NCBI GenBank assembly: GCA_963682025.1 | Contig: OY821519.1 | Span: 73,898,314 to 73,962,313, forward strand | DNA from: Cordilura impudica | Lineage: Eukaryota > Arthropoda > Insecta > Diptera > Scathophagidae | Length of the DNA stretch: 64,000 nucleotides | Reading direction: 5' to 3' | Position numbers and translations under genes: made by a program | Notes under the pieces: model-generated | Told to the model about the DNA's origin: nothing | The model's database searches: none | Seen by the model: the letters and a program-made list of their open reading frames with translations, nothing else | Shown: positions 22,106 through 34,195 of the stretch, piece after piece | Layout of the letters: every line of letters starts with the position of its first letter | Position numbering within the stretch: the stretch's first letter is position 1

Positions 22106-22738
22106 GTGCTGACTCGATTGAAGCTGGCTTTGAAGCGATACGTGCAATAGCTAACATTTTAGTTGAGGTTTAATTACGTTTAGTACGTTTAGTGAAAAGG
22201 TACTTGGCCCTACGCATCTTTTACTGTTATTAGAATAGATCTCCAATGGGAAGGGCAGTGCAAGACCCATATGATCTCTACACCATATTCCACATGCTCA
22301 TCGCCGAAAGATGTGGCGTATATTGTCATAAGAAAACCAATCGAAAAGCCAAGGAAGTAGCAACTGTATGAAATTCGGCAAAACCTTCGTTCGAAATCGT
22401 TAGTTACATGAGAAAATACTATGTTACACATGTATATTGTTTTGAAAATAAATTCGGCCACGCTTCCATCTCTATTTGCTCATTTGTATCCTACATTCGA
22501 AATGTTGGTCACATACATATGAGTAAGATTTAAATACTGGCTGGCATTATTTTATAGAATGCTGAAGTTTCTGCAGAAATTACAAAAATATTTTTAAAGT
22601 TTGTAAAAAATATGTACATAATATTGATATGTGTGAAAATTTATCCAAGTTTTATATTCTTCCTACTCTACATAAATACTGTTTAACGGGCTCGAAATTA
22701 TATCGCTCTTACCATTGCATATTGGTCAACTAACTGAG
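22106..22738. other. Non-coding sequence
   Basis: An 83-codon minus-strand frame at 22461-22210 has no recognisable domain. Nothing else is supported. Confidence 0.35.
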
Positions 22739-22986
22739 GAATCAGGAAAAGAATCCAAAATGATTTCCAATGTTTTTTTCTGAAAAGGTTGTTTGTAATT
22801 TGCTTATAATAATCACCAATAAAGAAATAATAATAATTAAAAATGTGACCTTTTTGAGCTAAATTTGTGGAATTAGGGAATTAGGAAATAAATCGAATAT
22901 TAATTTCAAATTAAATGTTTTTTTAATGCTGGTTTTTTATGAACTTATGAATCAATAAAAAAATCAAAATTACGACTTACCTGCAT
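22739..22986. repeat. Direct repeat R flanking the hAT relic (left)
   Basis: GAATCAGGAAAAGAATCC through TTACCTGCAT, matching 24188-24440 at about 90% by eye. Confidence 0.8.
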
Positions 22987-22987
22987 C

Positions 22988-24187
22988 CAGCGTTGTCATA
23001 ACTTGAAATTGTTAAGATGCTAAATAGCAAAAATAAAGATGCTAAAACATACTGGAGTCAAAAAAAAAGATGCAAATTTTTTTTTTCAAATTTCATTACC
23101 ATTATATTGAAAAATTAAATATTTATTAATAACTTCTTTGGTTTTTTAATCGAAAAATTAATATAAAACATAAGTTTCGATTTATATTTTTTAAATTTTA
23201 AAAAAATTAATTTGGATTTCATCTGTAATCTTTTTTAACATCAAATTGGGGTTTTTAATTTTAAATTAAATATTTTTAATTTTAGAGGGATTTTTTTTTT
23301 TTAATTTACATTACCAAAAGATACGATTATATTAGAATAATTGGTTTATGGGATCTTATATTTCTGTGATGTCTTCATCTTCAAGTTGCTCTTGGCTCTG
23401 ATATTTTTCTGACGATCGACTTTTATCAACAACATCGCTCGGTATATTGTAAGTGTAACAGCACCCATTTTTCATTTTCAAACCTTCTTTTATACGTATT
23501 ACAGAGCATAACAACTCGGATTTTATTCTGTTCAAAGTTTGCTTTTAACTAACCAAACGGTAAACTTCGGCTTTTGAGAAAGACAAAACCAATAAAGACA
23601 ATACAAATATTGATAACTCCTTAAATGGATTCCGCCAATAGGATTTTTGTTAACTTCAATCCATAAAGAGGTTGTATTCAGTGTTATTTGCCAATATTGT
23701 TCTGTGATACAACTCCATTGGATTTGAATTTTTTCTGTTTCAGATGATTTAAATTTAAACTCTTCTAATATATTGGTTATCGGTTCTTTTACCCGGTTTA
23801 ATGAGTTTTGTATTGAAAATTTTGGCATTTTTTTAATATTTTTCGGCAATCGACTTTTTATTTCATTGAAAACTGTTGTTGGTGTTTACATTCTTCTATT
23901 TCAAAATGTTTTGTTATATTTGATGAAAGAAACGAGTAGAGTGGTAAAAAGAATAGTACACAAATTTCTCGTATTATACTTTGAGAAACTAAAACATATT
24001 AATACCATTAAAATGAAAATTTTATATTCAAAGATAATGAAAAAAATCAAAAAAAAGATGCTAAAAGCAACTTTTTATTAATAAAAGATGATAAGTTAGC
24101 ATCTAGCATCTTTTCATAAATTTTGGATGCTAAACGACAAAAAAAGTTGCTAAATCTAGCACCTAAAATGCTAAAATGGCAACACTG
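22988..24187 (-). mobile_element. hAT-type DNA transposon relic
   Basis: The left end CAGCGTTGTCATAAC and the reverse complement of the right end (CAGTGTTGCCATTTT) form short terminal inverted repeats of hAT type. GATGCTAAA motifs recur near both ends. A degenerate hAT dimerisation domain is on the minus strand. No 8-bp target duplication is seen (cctgcatc and gaaccagg); instead the element sits between two 250-bp direct repeats. Confidence 0.7.
23349..23849 (-). pseudogene. hAT transposase C-terminal dimerisation region, broken
   Basis: On the minus strand, WIEVNKNP is followed after a frame change by FKELSIFVLSLLVLSFSKAE, a recognisable variant of the hAT C-terminal motif that normally reads ..LP.SNAEVERVFS. 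Beyond a stop, the frame continues with a NRIKSELLCSVIRIKEGL segment and CCYTYNIPSDVVDK. Only about 160 codons of the C-terminus are left, with at least one frameshift and one stop. Confidence 0.65.
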
Positions 24188-24440
24188 GAACCAGGAAAAA
24201 AATCCAAAATTTTTTCCAATGTTTTTTTTTTTTTTCTGAAAAGGTTGTTTGTAATTTGCTTATAATAATCACCAATAAAGAAATAATAATAATTAAAAAT
24301 GTGACTTTTTTGACCTAAATTTGTGGAATTAGGGAATTTGGAAATAAATCGAATATTAATTTAAAAGTAATTTTTTTTAATGCTGGTTTTTTATGTACTT
24401 ATGAATCAATTTAAAAATATAAATTATGACTTACCTGCAT
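24188..24440. repeat. Direct repeat R' flanking the hAT relic (right)
   Basis: Second copy of the 22739-22986 sequence, beginning GAACCAGGAAAAAAATCC and ending TTACCTGCAT. Confidence 0.8.
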
Positions 24441-26190
24441 TTATTCTCTTTGCATACTGCGTACTGTGCATCGTATAGAAGCATTGAGAACATAAGACTT
24501 AAGACACAAGAGTCTCTTTTAAACATTTCTATAAAAATGTCTATCGTTAAGTCTTGCCTTTAAAAAAGGCTAACCATTTATTTAATAAAGCTTAATACTG
24601 AAAATATTGTCCTTTTGGATAAAAAAAATCGTCATATGCTTAAATTTCTAAATTTCAGCTAAAATGTATACGAGTAAACATTTGATTATAGCAAAAATTA
24701 GCTTCTGAACCTCCTGAAATTACAATTATAACGTAGTTTCTGTGTTTGAAGATTGCGTCTGTCTTCAGTGTGAATAAAAAAAAATAAGAGACACTGTTCC
24801 TTCACTAACAAGGAATTTTTTTTTTGGGGGGGGCGGTGCACCTGCAGCTCGCCATCGAAACTTGATATGCTATAGAACAAGGAAATATAAGTGAACCCTC
24901 CTTTTTTGGCTGCCCAAACCGTTAAAAAAGGCACCAAAAAGGTCAACTTTCCGTTTTTTTTGCATATTTTTCAGACATGATCCGGAGGAACCATATATTC
25001 CATAAACTAAATTGAAAATACTCTGACAACATTTTTTGTACAAATTGTTATATTATATATACATATATTATATTTCCTGATTTTAATACACTGCAAAATT
25101 TATAAAAAAAATCACAGTATTGAAAATTTTGTATATATTTTTTTCGGTTTAGGTTATTTGACATATTTATTAAGCTGTACAGTAGCCATTTTGGGGGGCA
25201 AGAAATTCCAACTATAGTAAAACCTCCAAAGGCTGTGGCGACTTCAAGGCAATATTTTTGAAAGACCTTTTCTATTTTTTTTTTCCTTATTTTGGGTTGT
25301 TTTTAGCTTTTCAGCTATAACTTAAGGACCACTGATTAAGGACTCAAGAACCGCTAATCCTAAGGATTACCACCATTCCACTATTGTAATAAGATGTCGG
25401 TTTCCTCTTTCTCATGTCCAAAAATCACATGTAAAAAAAGAGAAACAATTTTGTTTTAAGCAACCTAATTGTGATTTGATAAATCGTTATGTACTCAATA
25501 TTGATGGGCATGTATAGTTGGTTATTACTAATAACAGCCCCTGTAATATTGACCTGTTGATAGATATATTCTGTAAAGCCATTTATTCCATTATGAATAA
25601 AATTATAAAAAAATGATTACCTATAATCACAATGGCATTCATTGTGCCGGAGTTCAATTATTTAATACAAGGTTTATTATGTAAGCAGAATGAAAATTAT
25701 TTTCACGAACTTTATCGGTGCATTTGATAAGACATGTACCAGGATTCCTCTAATGGTACTCTAATGTTAAACTTTCTTTACATACATCATTTTGATTCAC
25801 GAGCTCTGAATCTATCTCATCTACTTTCATAACAGATTCCTGATTCTCTATTATACAAATATTCTCATCCGAGTAGACAATAATTGTTCTGCTCTCGGTC
25901 AAACTGGAGCTGGGGAAATTCGCATTTCCTTCCTTTTTTTTAAATATATTTTAAAAGGGTCCCGCTTTGTTTCATATTTTTTTCTTCTCAAATTTTCCTT
26001 TTCGACTTTAAAAACCTTTTTGTTTTCTTCCATGAACTTACGTAATAAAATATTATAATTTTTATTTTTTTTATTTATTTTTACTCAGTGTTTTTTTAAA
26101 AAAAAAAAAATTTGTCACCAAACACATAAATAATCTAACCCATAAAAACAAGGTTTTTATTAAAACTCTTTCTTCCCTTATGCATATGAG
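24441..26190. other. Non-coding sequence
   Basis: I find no gene. An 82-codon minus-strand frame (24946-24698) has no recognisable domain. Confidence 0.4.
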
Positions 26191-27400
26191 TTTTTAATAT
26201 CTTCGCGACTGTGCGTGACTGTGTATTAGGGCGGGTCGATTTGTAGGGAGGCAAAAAAATCGCTCAAGTGACAAGGAAAATCATATTCTAGGTATCAAAA
26301 TAAGAAACTTTGCCCAACGAACCATACCTCTAAAACGAATTCTGATGTCCTGACTTTTGACCTGTCTGTCTGCCTGTCTGTCTGCCATGGGGCAACCCCA
26401 TTCCCCCTCATGCAATTGATCAGATACTTGGCCCATAGTCTTTTTGTGACTACAGATCAATTACGGGGTAGTCACGCATAGACACGCATAGTCACGAAGT
26501 GATCTAAAAGTTATTTACCCTCATCCGGTCGATCTTTTTGAATAACATAACATAGTCAAGGCGTATAATTATTATTTATTAGCAGAGTAGAAGATACGTT
26601 TACGTATGACTGTTAATTTTAATACTAAATCGAACATAGTCAGCCCAATTCTGAACAGAAAATTTTAATTTTTTGAAATGTTTGTATGGGGAACCCCCCA
26701 GGGGGGTTCCAGGGGGTGCGCCACTGGCATGGATGGGTCGGCCCTCCAAAGTTAGAAGGGATCGATCATACATTTGGACTCGATTAGGGCACTCTAAATG
26801 GCTCAAAGTGAGACAGACAGACAGACAGGTCAAAAGTCAGGACATCAGAATTCTTTTTAGAGGTATCGTTCCTCGGGCAAAGTTTCTTATTTTGATCCAT
26901 AGAATATGATTTTCCTTGTCACTTGGGCGATATTTAAATCGACCCGCCCTACTGTGTATGACTATCTTAAAATTAATCTTTACCCCAACAAGTCTATGGA
27001 CAAAGCCTCAGATCCCTCGGATAAGGGAAGTGGGGTTTAATCTCTCCGTGACTGTGCGTGAGTATGCGTGACTGTGCGTAACTATGTCAAAGTTAATCTT
27101 TTTTTCACTATCGACCAAGTTTCAGATCGATCGGATAAGGGGAAAAGGGTTTTAAATCACTGCGTGACTATGTCGAAGTTGATCTTTTTCTCACAGTAAG
27201 TGTATGGACCAAGTTTTAAATCAATCGAATGAGGGGAAATGACATTTAGATTTCTCCGTGACTGTGCGTGACTGTGCGTGACTACCCCAAAATGAATCTG
27301 TAGTCACAACAAGACTATGGGCCAAGTTTCAGATCAATTGGATAAGTGGGAATGGGGTTTCCCCACGACAGACAGAGAGATTGAGTTAAAAGAGTTTAAA
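26191..27400. repeat. Dispersed satellite-like repeat with CGTGACTGTG blocks
   Basis: Units of roughly 100-140 bp contain GTGACTGTGCGTGACTATG, a TTAATCTTT block, a CAAGTTTCAGATCGATCGGA block and GGGGAAAAGGGTTT, repeated several times at 26950-27370. A copy in the other orientation lies in 26390-26540, and another at 48335-48760. Non-coding. Confidence 0.7.
26229..26949. mobile_element. Foldback MITE with TA target duplication
   Basis: Ends GGGCGGGTCGATTT and its reverse complement. The inverted arms continue for about 150 bp each, through CAAGTGACAAGGAAAATCAT, CAGAATT and a GTCTGTCTG run. TA lies immediately outside both ends, consistent with a Tc1/mariner-type target duplication. The centre holds a piece of the satellite above and a perfect GGAACCCCCC/GGGGGGTTCC hairpin near 26690. 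No coding capacity. Confidence 0.8.
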
Positions 27401-29459
27401 AATAACTGCTTACTACATAAACAACAACATATATTTTATATCGTATCCGAGTATGCAAAATATAGGTATAAAATAGAATATTTTAATTATGAAATTACTT
27501 CTGATACACTTTTCAAATGAATTAAATTTAAACAAAAAAACCATCAAACGCCTCTACAATTTTTGCCGAATAAGTTATACGGTATAAATTTTCAGAGAAT
27601 CGAAATTCTGCGAAAAGGTCATGGCAGCTTAAGAAATACTCACTTAAGTTCAATTCAAAAATGCTAAATTTGGACATTTCGTATAAAAAAAAGTAGCTTC
27701 TAGTTTGCTCCAAATTTTGGAGCAGGTCTATTTCACTGCGCGTATCATTAAGTATATTTTTATTTTTATCTCGGATTTTGGTGCCTTTCACAGTTTAGCG
27801 TCCTAGGCAACCGCATAGTTCACCTATATGGTAGAGCCACCACTGTCGGTGGTAAAAAATTTGCCAATAGTAAAGAGGTGGAAGTCTGCCGTTGATGGCC
27901 ATTCTCACTATCGCAGCTATTGAATATCGCTAGGAAAAGTGTTTAAATATAAAGAAAAAATTTTCCTAAACTTATTTTGTTTCCATTGTCAGGTCGGGTA
28001 CTTCTGGAACCGCCCCCGTAAGTAACAAAATGATATGGAATTGAAAAATTGTTGAATTATCATTTTAGATTGGCATCGAAACACAGAATTTTTTTGCAAA
28101 ATTTATTCCTTATATTTTGAATTACAAAATCTTAATTTGAAAAAAAAAATGTATTTTGCCAACAACCTAAATTTGAATTAGCCATAATGAATGATTTTAA
28201 AACAACATATCTAAAACAAAATTTTCTAAGTACATCTCTCACATGGTTACCTCAATTTCTGGGTGAACAAATTCTGAGATGAACTAATGCTAAATTATTT
28301 TTATTACAACAAATCTATAGCGAGTAAAAACTTGACATGCAGTTTACACGGTACAATGACATTTCAACACTTGTTGTCAGCTTGTTTGTAATACTATCAA
28401 TGACTAGCAAAGAGACAAGCGCGTATACATACGAGTAATATTAGCGCTGAAGCAAGGATTGAAGAGACAGACATCAATTGTCAGTTATGCAAATCGCCTA
28501 AGCTGCAACATGAGCTTTAAGACTACTTCCAACAAGCAACAACTACTGCTGGATTCGTTCAAGGAGTGTATTATGAAGTGAAGCAAAAGTAGCAGGTAAT
28601 GTTGACAATGCAAGCATATGCATAAACTATTAGAGCAGAGAAATAAATTTTAGGACACATTATTGCGTAAAGAAAATAAAGGCGACTTAAAGTAGCAGCA
28701 TTTAAAATAATAAAATCTTTGAAAATCGAAAAAAAGTGTGTCTAAAAAATCATTATAAAATATATATTTTGGCTTTAATACTTTCCTTTTTCAGTCGATT
28801 TAATAAAATTTTCGAGATTTACAACATTTTATATATGTTTATATGTCCAATAAAACTATATGATTATCTGAAACTTTCACTTTTTTTCTAAAATTTTTCA
28901 CTTTAATTTTATTATTTTCTATAAAAATAAAAAGTCTTATTTTCGATCTTTATCATTCCAATGAGTTAGAAATTAATCAATTTTGAAGAATTTTTTTCTA
29001 AATTTCTTTCACCACAGAAACTTTTAAACCAGAAGTCTAAAAGTCAAATATATTAATTAATATATTAATATATAGTAGTATAGCCCAGTACTCGAAATTC
29101 GAGTGTATAGGCTATATTATTTTTTTCATTCAATTTTTGTCTTCCAATATTTTTTTAATCTATATACATAAAATATTTATGAATATTTAAAAGAGCCTCA
29201 AGGTATGTTAATTAATTTTATCAATTCACAATTCAACACAGAGCATCTGTTATATAATTTAAATCATTCGCGTTAACAGGGTTTAACGAATTATTTAAAT
29301 ATTTTATTTTATTTAACTTAATATATTTTTAAGACAGATTAAACATAAATTTTATCATTCTCAGCTTCTCCTCCGTATGAACTATAACTATGCCAATTTT
29401 CACACTCCTCCCTGCCCGCATATTGCCTAAAAAGGGAACAAAAAATTTACCTTCACGTA
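27401..29459. other. AT-rich non-coding sequence
   Basis: No gene seen. A short palindromic block, CCAGTACTCGAAATTCGAGT, near 29088 recurs diverged at 45052. Otherwise unremarkable. Confidence 0.4.
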
Positions 29460-29467
29460 TTAATATA

Positions 29468-31887
29468 TGGAGGATTTCATGTCAAGTGCACCAACTTTTG
29501 AAACCGATGTCTTCCGATCGGGATGAAATTTGCACCAAGGTTAGTCCTATTGGATAGTAGTTTAGACACAATTTTTGTTTGTGTTTAAAACCTTACAAAT
29601 AAAACTTATACTGAGAAACTAGACAAATTAACCTTTCCGAAGGTATATAACATACCTAACTAAAATTTTATACCCTCGATACTGTAATACCCAGAATATG
29701 TTAACCTCAGGAAAAAAATCGCTTTTTTTCTATAGAAATGTTGAAAAATTATTATTTTTTATTTATTTTTAATAATAATTAAATTAATGTATAATAATAA
29801 TAATATTAAAAATAAAAAGATAAATAATTAATTAAAATTTAATCTTAATTGCATTAGATCCATTTATATCATAACTATTTTTATACTTAATTTATTGTAG
29901 CTGATGAAGTATTTAAGTCTTGTAAATTTTTAAATACCCAGTCATTCATCCAGCTTTTTTGTCGCCTTTATTTACTGCGTTTTTTGTCAATCCTTTCTTG
30001 GCGTTACTAGGTTCAGCTGTTGATTTCGCTGCTGGTTTATTTGTTGTCTTTGGAAAGAAATCGCATTGAATAGAGGCAGAAAACTTTTTCAACTTGGGTC
30101 TTCCATCGACAGGCGGTATACAAGCATGGTATTGAGCGGTGCCACCGATTGTTACAGCAGCATCGAATCTGCTCTTCAGTGTTTTCAATGTTTCCTGATG
30201 ATCCTCTTTGCTAATAAAAACTATTTTAGTTTCTTTACAATAACTCTTTGCCCAATGGAATAAAGCAGTCGCATCTAAGATGTGATCTTGATGAGAGCAC
30301 TAGAGGCTTTACTTCGCTGCATTTCTTTTAAGGTTTGCTCCAATGCCAGCACATGCTCCTTTACCATGAGCAGTAGGATGAAAATGCCACTCAGCCGGCA
30401 TTCCAAAATCTTTTTCATGGGCCATAAGATTTGCCAAGCTACTTTTGTTTTTAAAATGTTGACGAGCTCCGTGCGAAACGTAGTATACCTTCTTCACTGT
30501 AAATTTAGATTTTAGAAATTTTAGTATTCTCTTCTGGTACTCATAAACTGCAACGGTATCATGTTTTAAATAGTCAGGTATGATTGCCATACTTTTGTGT
30601 TCCAGTTTTTCATCTTTCATGTAGTAAATAACTACTGTGAATATAGTTGCTTGGTCGTTATTGAAGTGGAATGCTTGTATGGCATCTTGAAGAACATATT
30701 TATAGTTTTCTGCGAAATCATATGAAATAACGAATTCACCAGACTTCAAATCTTTGAAGAATGACCATTGTTCTTTGACTAAAAAGTCATGGTTTCGCAA
30801 GTTTAGCAATCCTGTACACATTTCTTCCACAAAATCATCCATATTTAAAATGATTGTTTTCAATGTGCATCTGTCAGTCTTAATCCAAGAATCAAATTTG
30901 ACCTTCTCTATATATTCTCGATCTAAAGAGTTGATTAAATTTTCTTTGATGAATGTGGTTTTCGGGCAATTGGTACATTCACCTAAGTGGCAAGAAGTTG
31001 TTTCATTAGGACACATAGTCAATTTAAGGCAATCGCGGTAATCGTGTAAATCTTCTGCCGAATCATCTGTTAAATACTTTAAGTTGATTTCCTTCAACAT
31101 CAGTTTAACATTTTCATGGTAAATGCAAACGCATACTGTATGAGTTCCGCTGCTTTCTGCCAAAACGCAATGTTTTGGCCTCATTTGTGATAATTTCGTG
31201 AAGCCAATTCTAACATCCTCGTGTTCAGATTGAAATGTTGCAAATATCTCTTTCAGGTTGCAGATAACCATTATCTTCTGTTATGTTATGAAGGTATGTT
31301 ACATACCTTCGGAAAGGTTAATTTGTCTAGTTTCTCAGTATAAGTTTTATTTGTAAGGTTTTACACACAAATAGGAAAAAATTCAAAATAGTGCATTTGT
31401 GAAAAATTGAAAAACCGTTTTCTTGAGTTACAAAACATTTATTTTGATAGATATCCCACTCCCATCCCACTAAGTGACCAAAAAGCTCTTAAAGGAAAAA
31501 TCCTAAGCTTTTTTGTAAAAAAAAAAAAAAAAAAATGCCCTATTAAAAAAAAAAAGGCAAAAAATGCTTTAATTTAGCAAAAAAAAGTCTAACATTTTTT
31601 TTTTTTTTTTTTAAGTATTTTTTCCGAAATATTGAAGAAATAGCTATCTAAACTATTTGGGAGAAAATTTTCTAAGAACAATTGGTAATAAGTTGCATGG
31701 ATGAGAAAAACACCTGTTTGGCCAAAATGTCAAATTTTGATCCCCTTTAACTCAGAGAGATCTGTCCCGATCTTATTGAAAAATTGTGTCTAAACTACTA
31801 TCCAATAGGACTAACCTTGGTGCAAATTTCATCCCGATCGGAAGACATCGGTTTCAAAAGTTGGTGCACTTGACATGAAACCCCCCA
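29468..31887. mobile_element. TIR DNA transposon with 8-bp target duplication
   Basis: The ends TGGAGGATTTCATGTCAAGTG and (reverse complement) TGGGGGGTTTCATGTCAAGT are flanked by TTAATATA on both sides (29460-29467 and 31888-31895). The arms are long. The right arm (about 31290-31887) includes roughly 400 bp that are deleted from the left arm, where the outer 110 bp and inner 75 bp are joined. A related stand-alone arm at 43668 keeps this segment. The minus-strand transposase gene lies inside. An 8-bp duplication is compatible with several superfamilies, so I leave the class open. Confidence 0.8.
29946..31271 (-). pseudogene. SHGxG-family transposase with degraded core motifs
   Basis: 320 codons are open (31271-30309), then two in-frame stops (TAA and TAG), and the same frame continues to 29946 with a lysine-rich tail. 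Motifs in order: IGFTKLSQMRPKHCV, GTHTVCVCIYHENVKLML, a cysteine-rich stretch with CPNETTSCHLGECTNC, WSFFKDLKSGEFVISYDFAEN (quoted in part), SHGARQHFKNK, DFGMPAEWHFHPTAHGKGA, then CAGIGANLKR. Compared with the copy at 1-423, the SDG aspartate is His, and the DG of the later motif is AG. If the SDG aspartate is catalytic, as I suspect, this protein would be inactive even without the stops. The N-terminal DNA-binding part appears to be missing. Confidence 0.7.
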
Positions 31888-31939
31888 TTAATATATTATA
31901 ATATATTAATTTGACTTTTAGACTTTTTCGAAAATGGTT

Positions 31940-34195
31940 CACGGCAATTTCTAGTACCACATAGAAGCCCAAATCTTGATGGTGACCTCTCCCACAATGG
32001 GTTTAATGCCCATAGCACGAATCCTGGAGTATTGTCTCAACAGTGAAGTCGTTGTTGGTGGTGATTTTAAAGTTCGCAATTCTTCTTAGCATCGCCCTTC
32101 GATCCACACAACTCCCGGGGGCCAATACGTTGCGCTTATTGCAGCGCATATTTATCTAACGCAACTAGTGAGTGAACCAAGACATATTCAGTGTATTAAG
32201 GAATAATTTCGCAATACTCTCGACCTTTGTCTTACTTCGCACCTTGACATGTACGAAGTAAAGAATATTGCAGCTCTCGGCACCTCAGATCACACTGCGA
32301 TTTCTGAATCGTTTTCATACTCCGAACTTCGAAGCGCTTCAAAAAGAGCCACGAAACGTCCTATCGTCATTTTAATTGGAAACTATGATTCCTCGATGGT
32401 AAAATCGAAACCATTGCAAAAATGGTAGAAAATGTGGTTTTGCTTGGAATGAAAATATTTATTCCTATAATACTAATTTCGGCTCAACCAATACTTAAGT
32501 GCTGGTTTAACCAGAATTATAAAAATGAAATCAGAACAAAAGAGGAAGCGTACAGTAATTGGCGTATGAAGAAAAATACAAATACTGATCTTCTATGCAC
32601 ACAGGCTAAAACCGAATGTGCCAAAGTGCGTAGACGCGAAATGTTTATATACACAACGTCTTATAACTAAAGTTCTTTCTACTCCCCGGGACAATACGAC
32701 CTTCTGGCCGTTCGTTAAAAGAGTAAAGTAGAACAATGCTATGACCTAATATTCAGTGAACCGGTTGATAGGGGTTACCTTTTTGACTGAACAATACGCT
32801 AGTAATTCTTTATGGCCGGAAAGCCATCAAGCACTACTCGAACTTGAAAGAGCACCTCATACTATACCAAAAATATTCATTCGAACTGGTGCTTTTAAGA
32901 GTATCCTTTCAGGGATTAATCCAAACCAGTCACCGGGACCGGATGGCATATCAGCAATGGTACTGAAACAGTGTTCTTCCTACCTTTCTCTCGTATTCGA
33001 AATTACCGCCCAATTGCAATTTGATCTGCGCTTTCAAAGGTGAAATTATCATTGCTTAACGACAGACAGTACGGCTTTCATATAAGCCGTTCTACGGGTG
33101 ACCTAATACTGCTTCTTCCAGAATGTCTATTTAGTCCATTCAGTCCATTCACCATTCACCGATTTGCTGAAAGTAAGGTTTTTGCTCTGGATATATCCAA
33201 GGTATTCGAGAGGGTGCGCCACAGCGCACTCTTGCAAAACAAATTGCTTTTGTTTTTCGTAACGATTTCTCCCTATTGATATCGAGTTAAGATGTTTTAG
33301 ATGGGGTCTCATCCAAACACTTTCAGTTAAACGCACGGGTACCGCAAGTCTCTGTTCTTTCTCCTTCGCTTTGTCTTCTTTTTATTAATGACTTTCAGTT
33401 TGCAGAGGATAGCAATATTTCTCATCCATATTCATTCATTCGAATAAAGGACAATCTCTAATTGGGGTCGAGTTAATAGAGCGGGTTTTAATGCACGTAA
33501 GACCCAATGTTGTTTATAGATGGACCATCGACTCATCAATGTCGTCTGTATCCATGGGTGGTAAATATATTGAAGAATCAGATATTCCTAATATTCCGGG
33601 CATAAAAATTCAGTATGATGTCCGTTGGAAGAAACACATTTTTCATCTTCCAATGAAGCTTTAAATCGGTGTAAGAAATACTTCGCTCCATCTAATCTCC
33701 TGACAACTTATACCACTTATGTCCTACCAAATATAATATACATCTCCCGTATATGGGCAGGAGCTTCACAGTCTATTTTAAAGTTTATGGACCCTAAGAA
33801 AAGGAGGGCGTTGATGCTTGTCAATAACAGTAGGGTAACAAACTCTTTTACCATATTAGACCATCGTCGGAATGCTGTTTGTGTTACACCGGTTTATAGA
33901 TTTTACAATGTGCCATGTTTATAGTGCCCATGTTTTTAACCCACTACTCGCTCGTCTAGTAAATCACACCCGTTTGCAGTCTATTTCCCAGTGGATCGCA
34001 AAACGCATTGCCGCGAAAATTTGATCATTAGCCGCAAAGCCGTATGTGGAATATAGAAAAATTTTAAATAAATATGCACAAATACTACTTCCTTTTTCCT
34101 CCTACTAGTAACATATATTCTTGATATTAACACAGTGCACTGCATTCATAGGAGACACCCACTGAGTTGATGTATATAAAAAAAATAAATAAATA
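31940..34195 (+). pseudogene. Non-LTR retrotransposon (LINE) relic
   Basis: Endonuclease-domain fragments read near 32050-32310 (VVGGDF, a TLDLCLTSHL region, then LGTSDHTAIS). Reverse transcriptase pieces follow in changing frames: NQSPGPDGISAMVLKQCSSY at about 32920, DRQYGFHISRSTGDL at 33060, FALDISKVFERVRHSALL at 33180, and SRIWAGASQSILKFMDPKKR near 33750. A 3' untranslated block and an A-rich tail end it at 34195. The catalytic YADD-type motif is not recognisable. The same 3' end occurs at 7900-8041. Many frameshifts make it old. I cannot fix the clade. Confidence 0.75.

Noticed and set aside
22210..22461. 83-codon frame (minus) with a hydrophobic stretch
   Set aside because: No family recognised, no start or neighbour support.
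29890..29925. CTGATGA near the transposase 3' end as a hammerhead ribozyme core
   Set aside because: The second conserved GAAA half and closing stems are not present.
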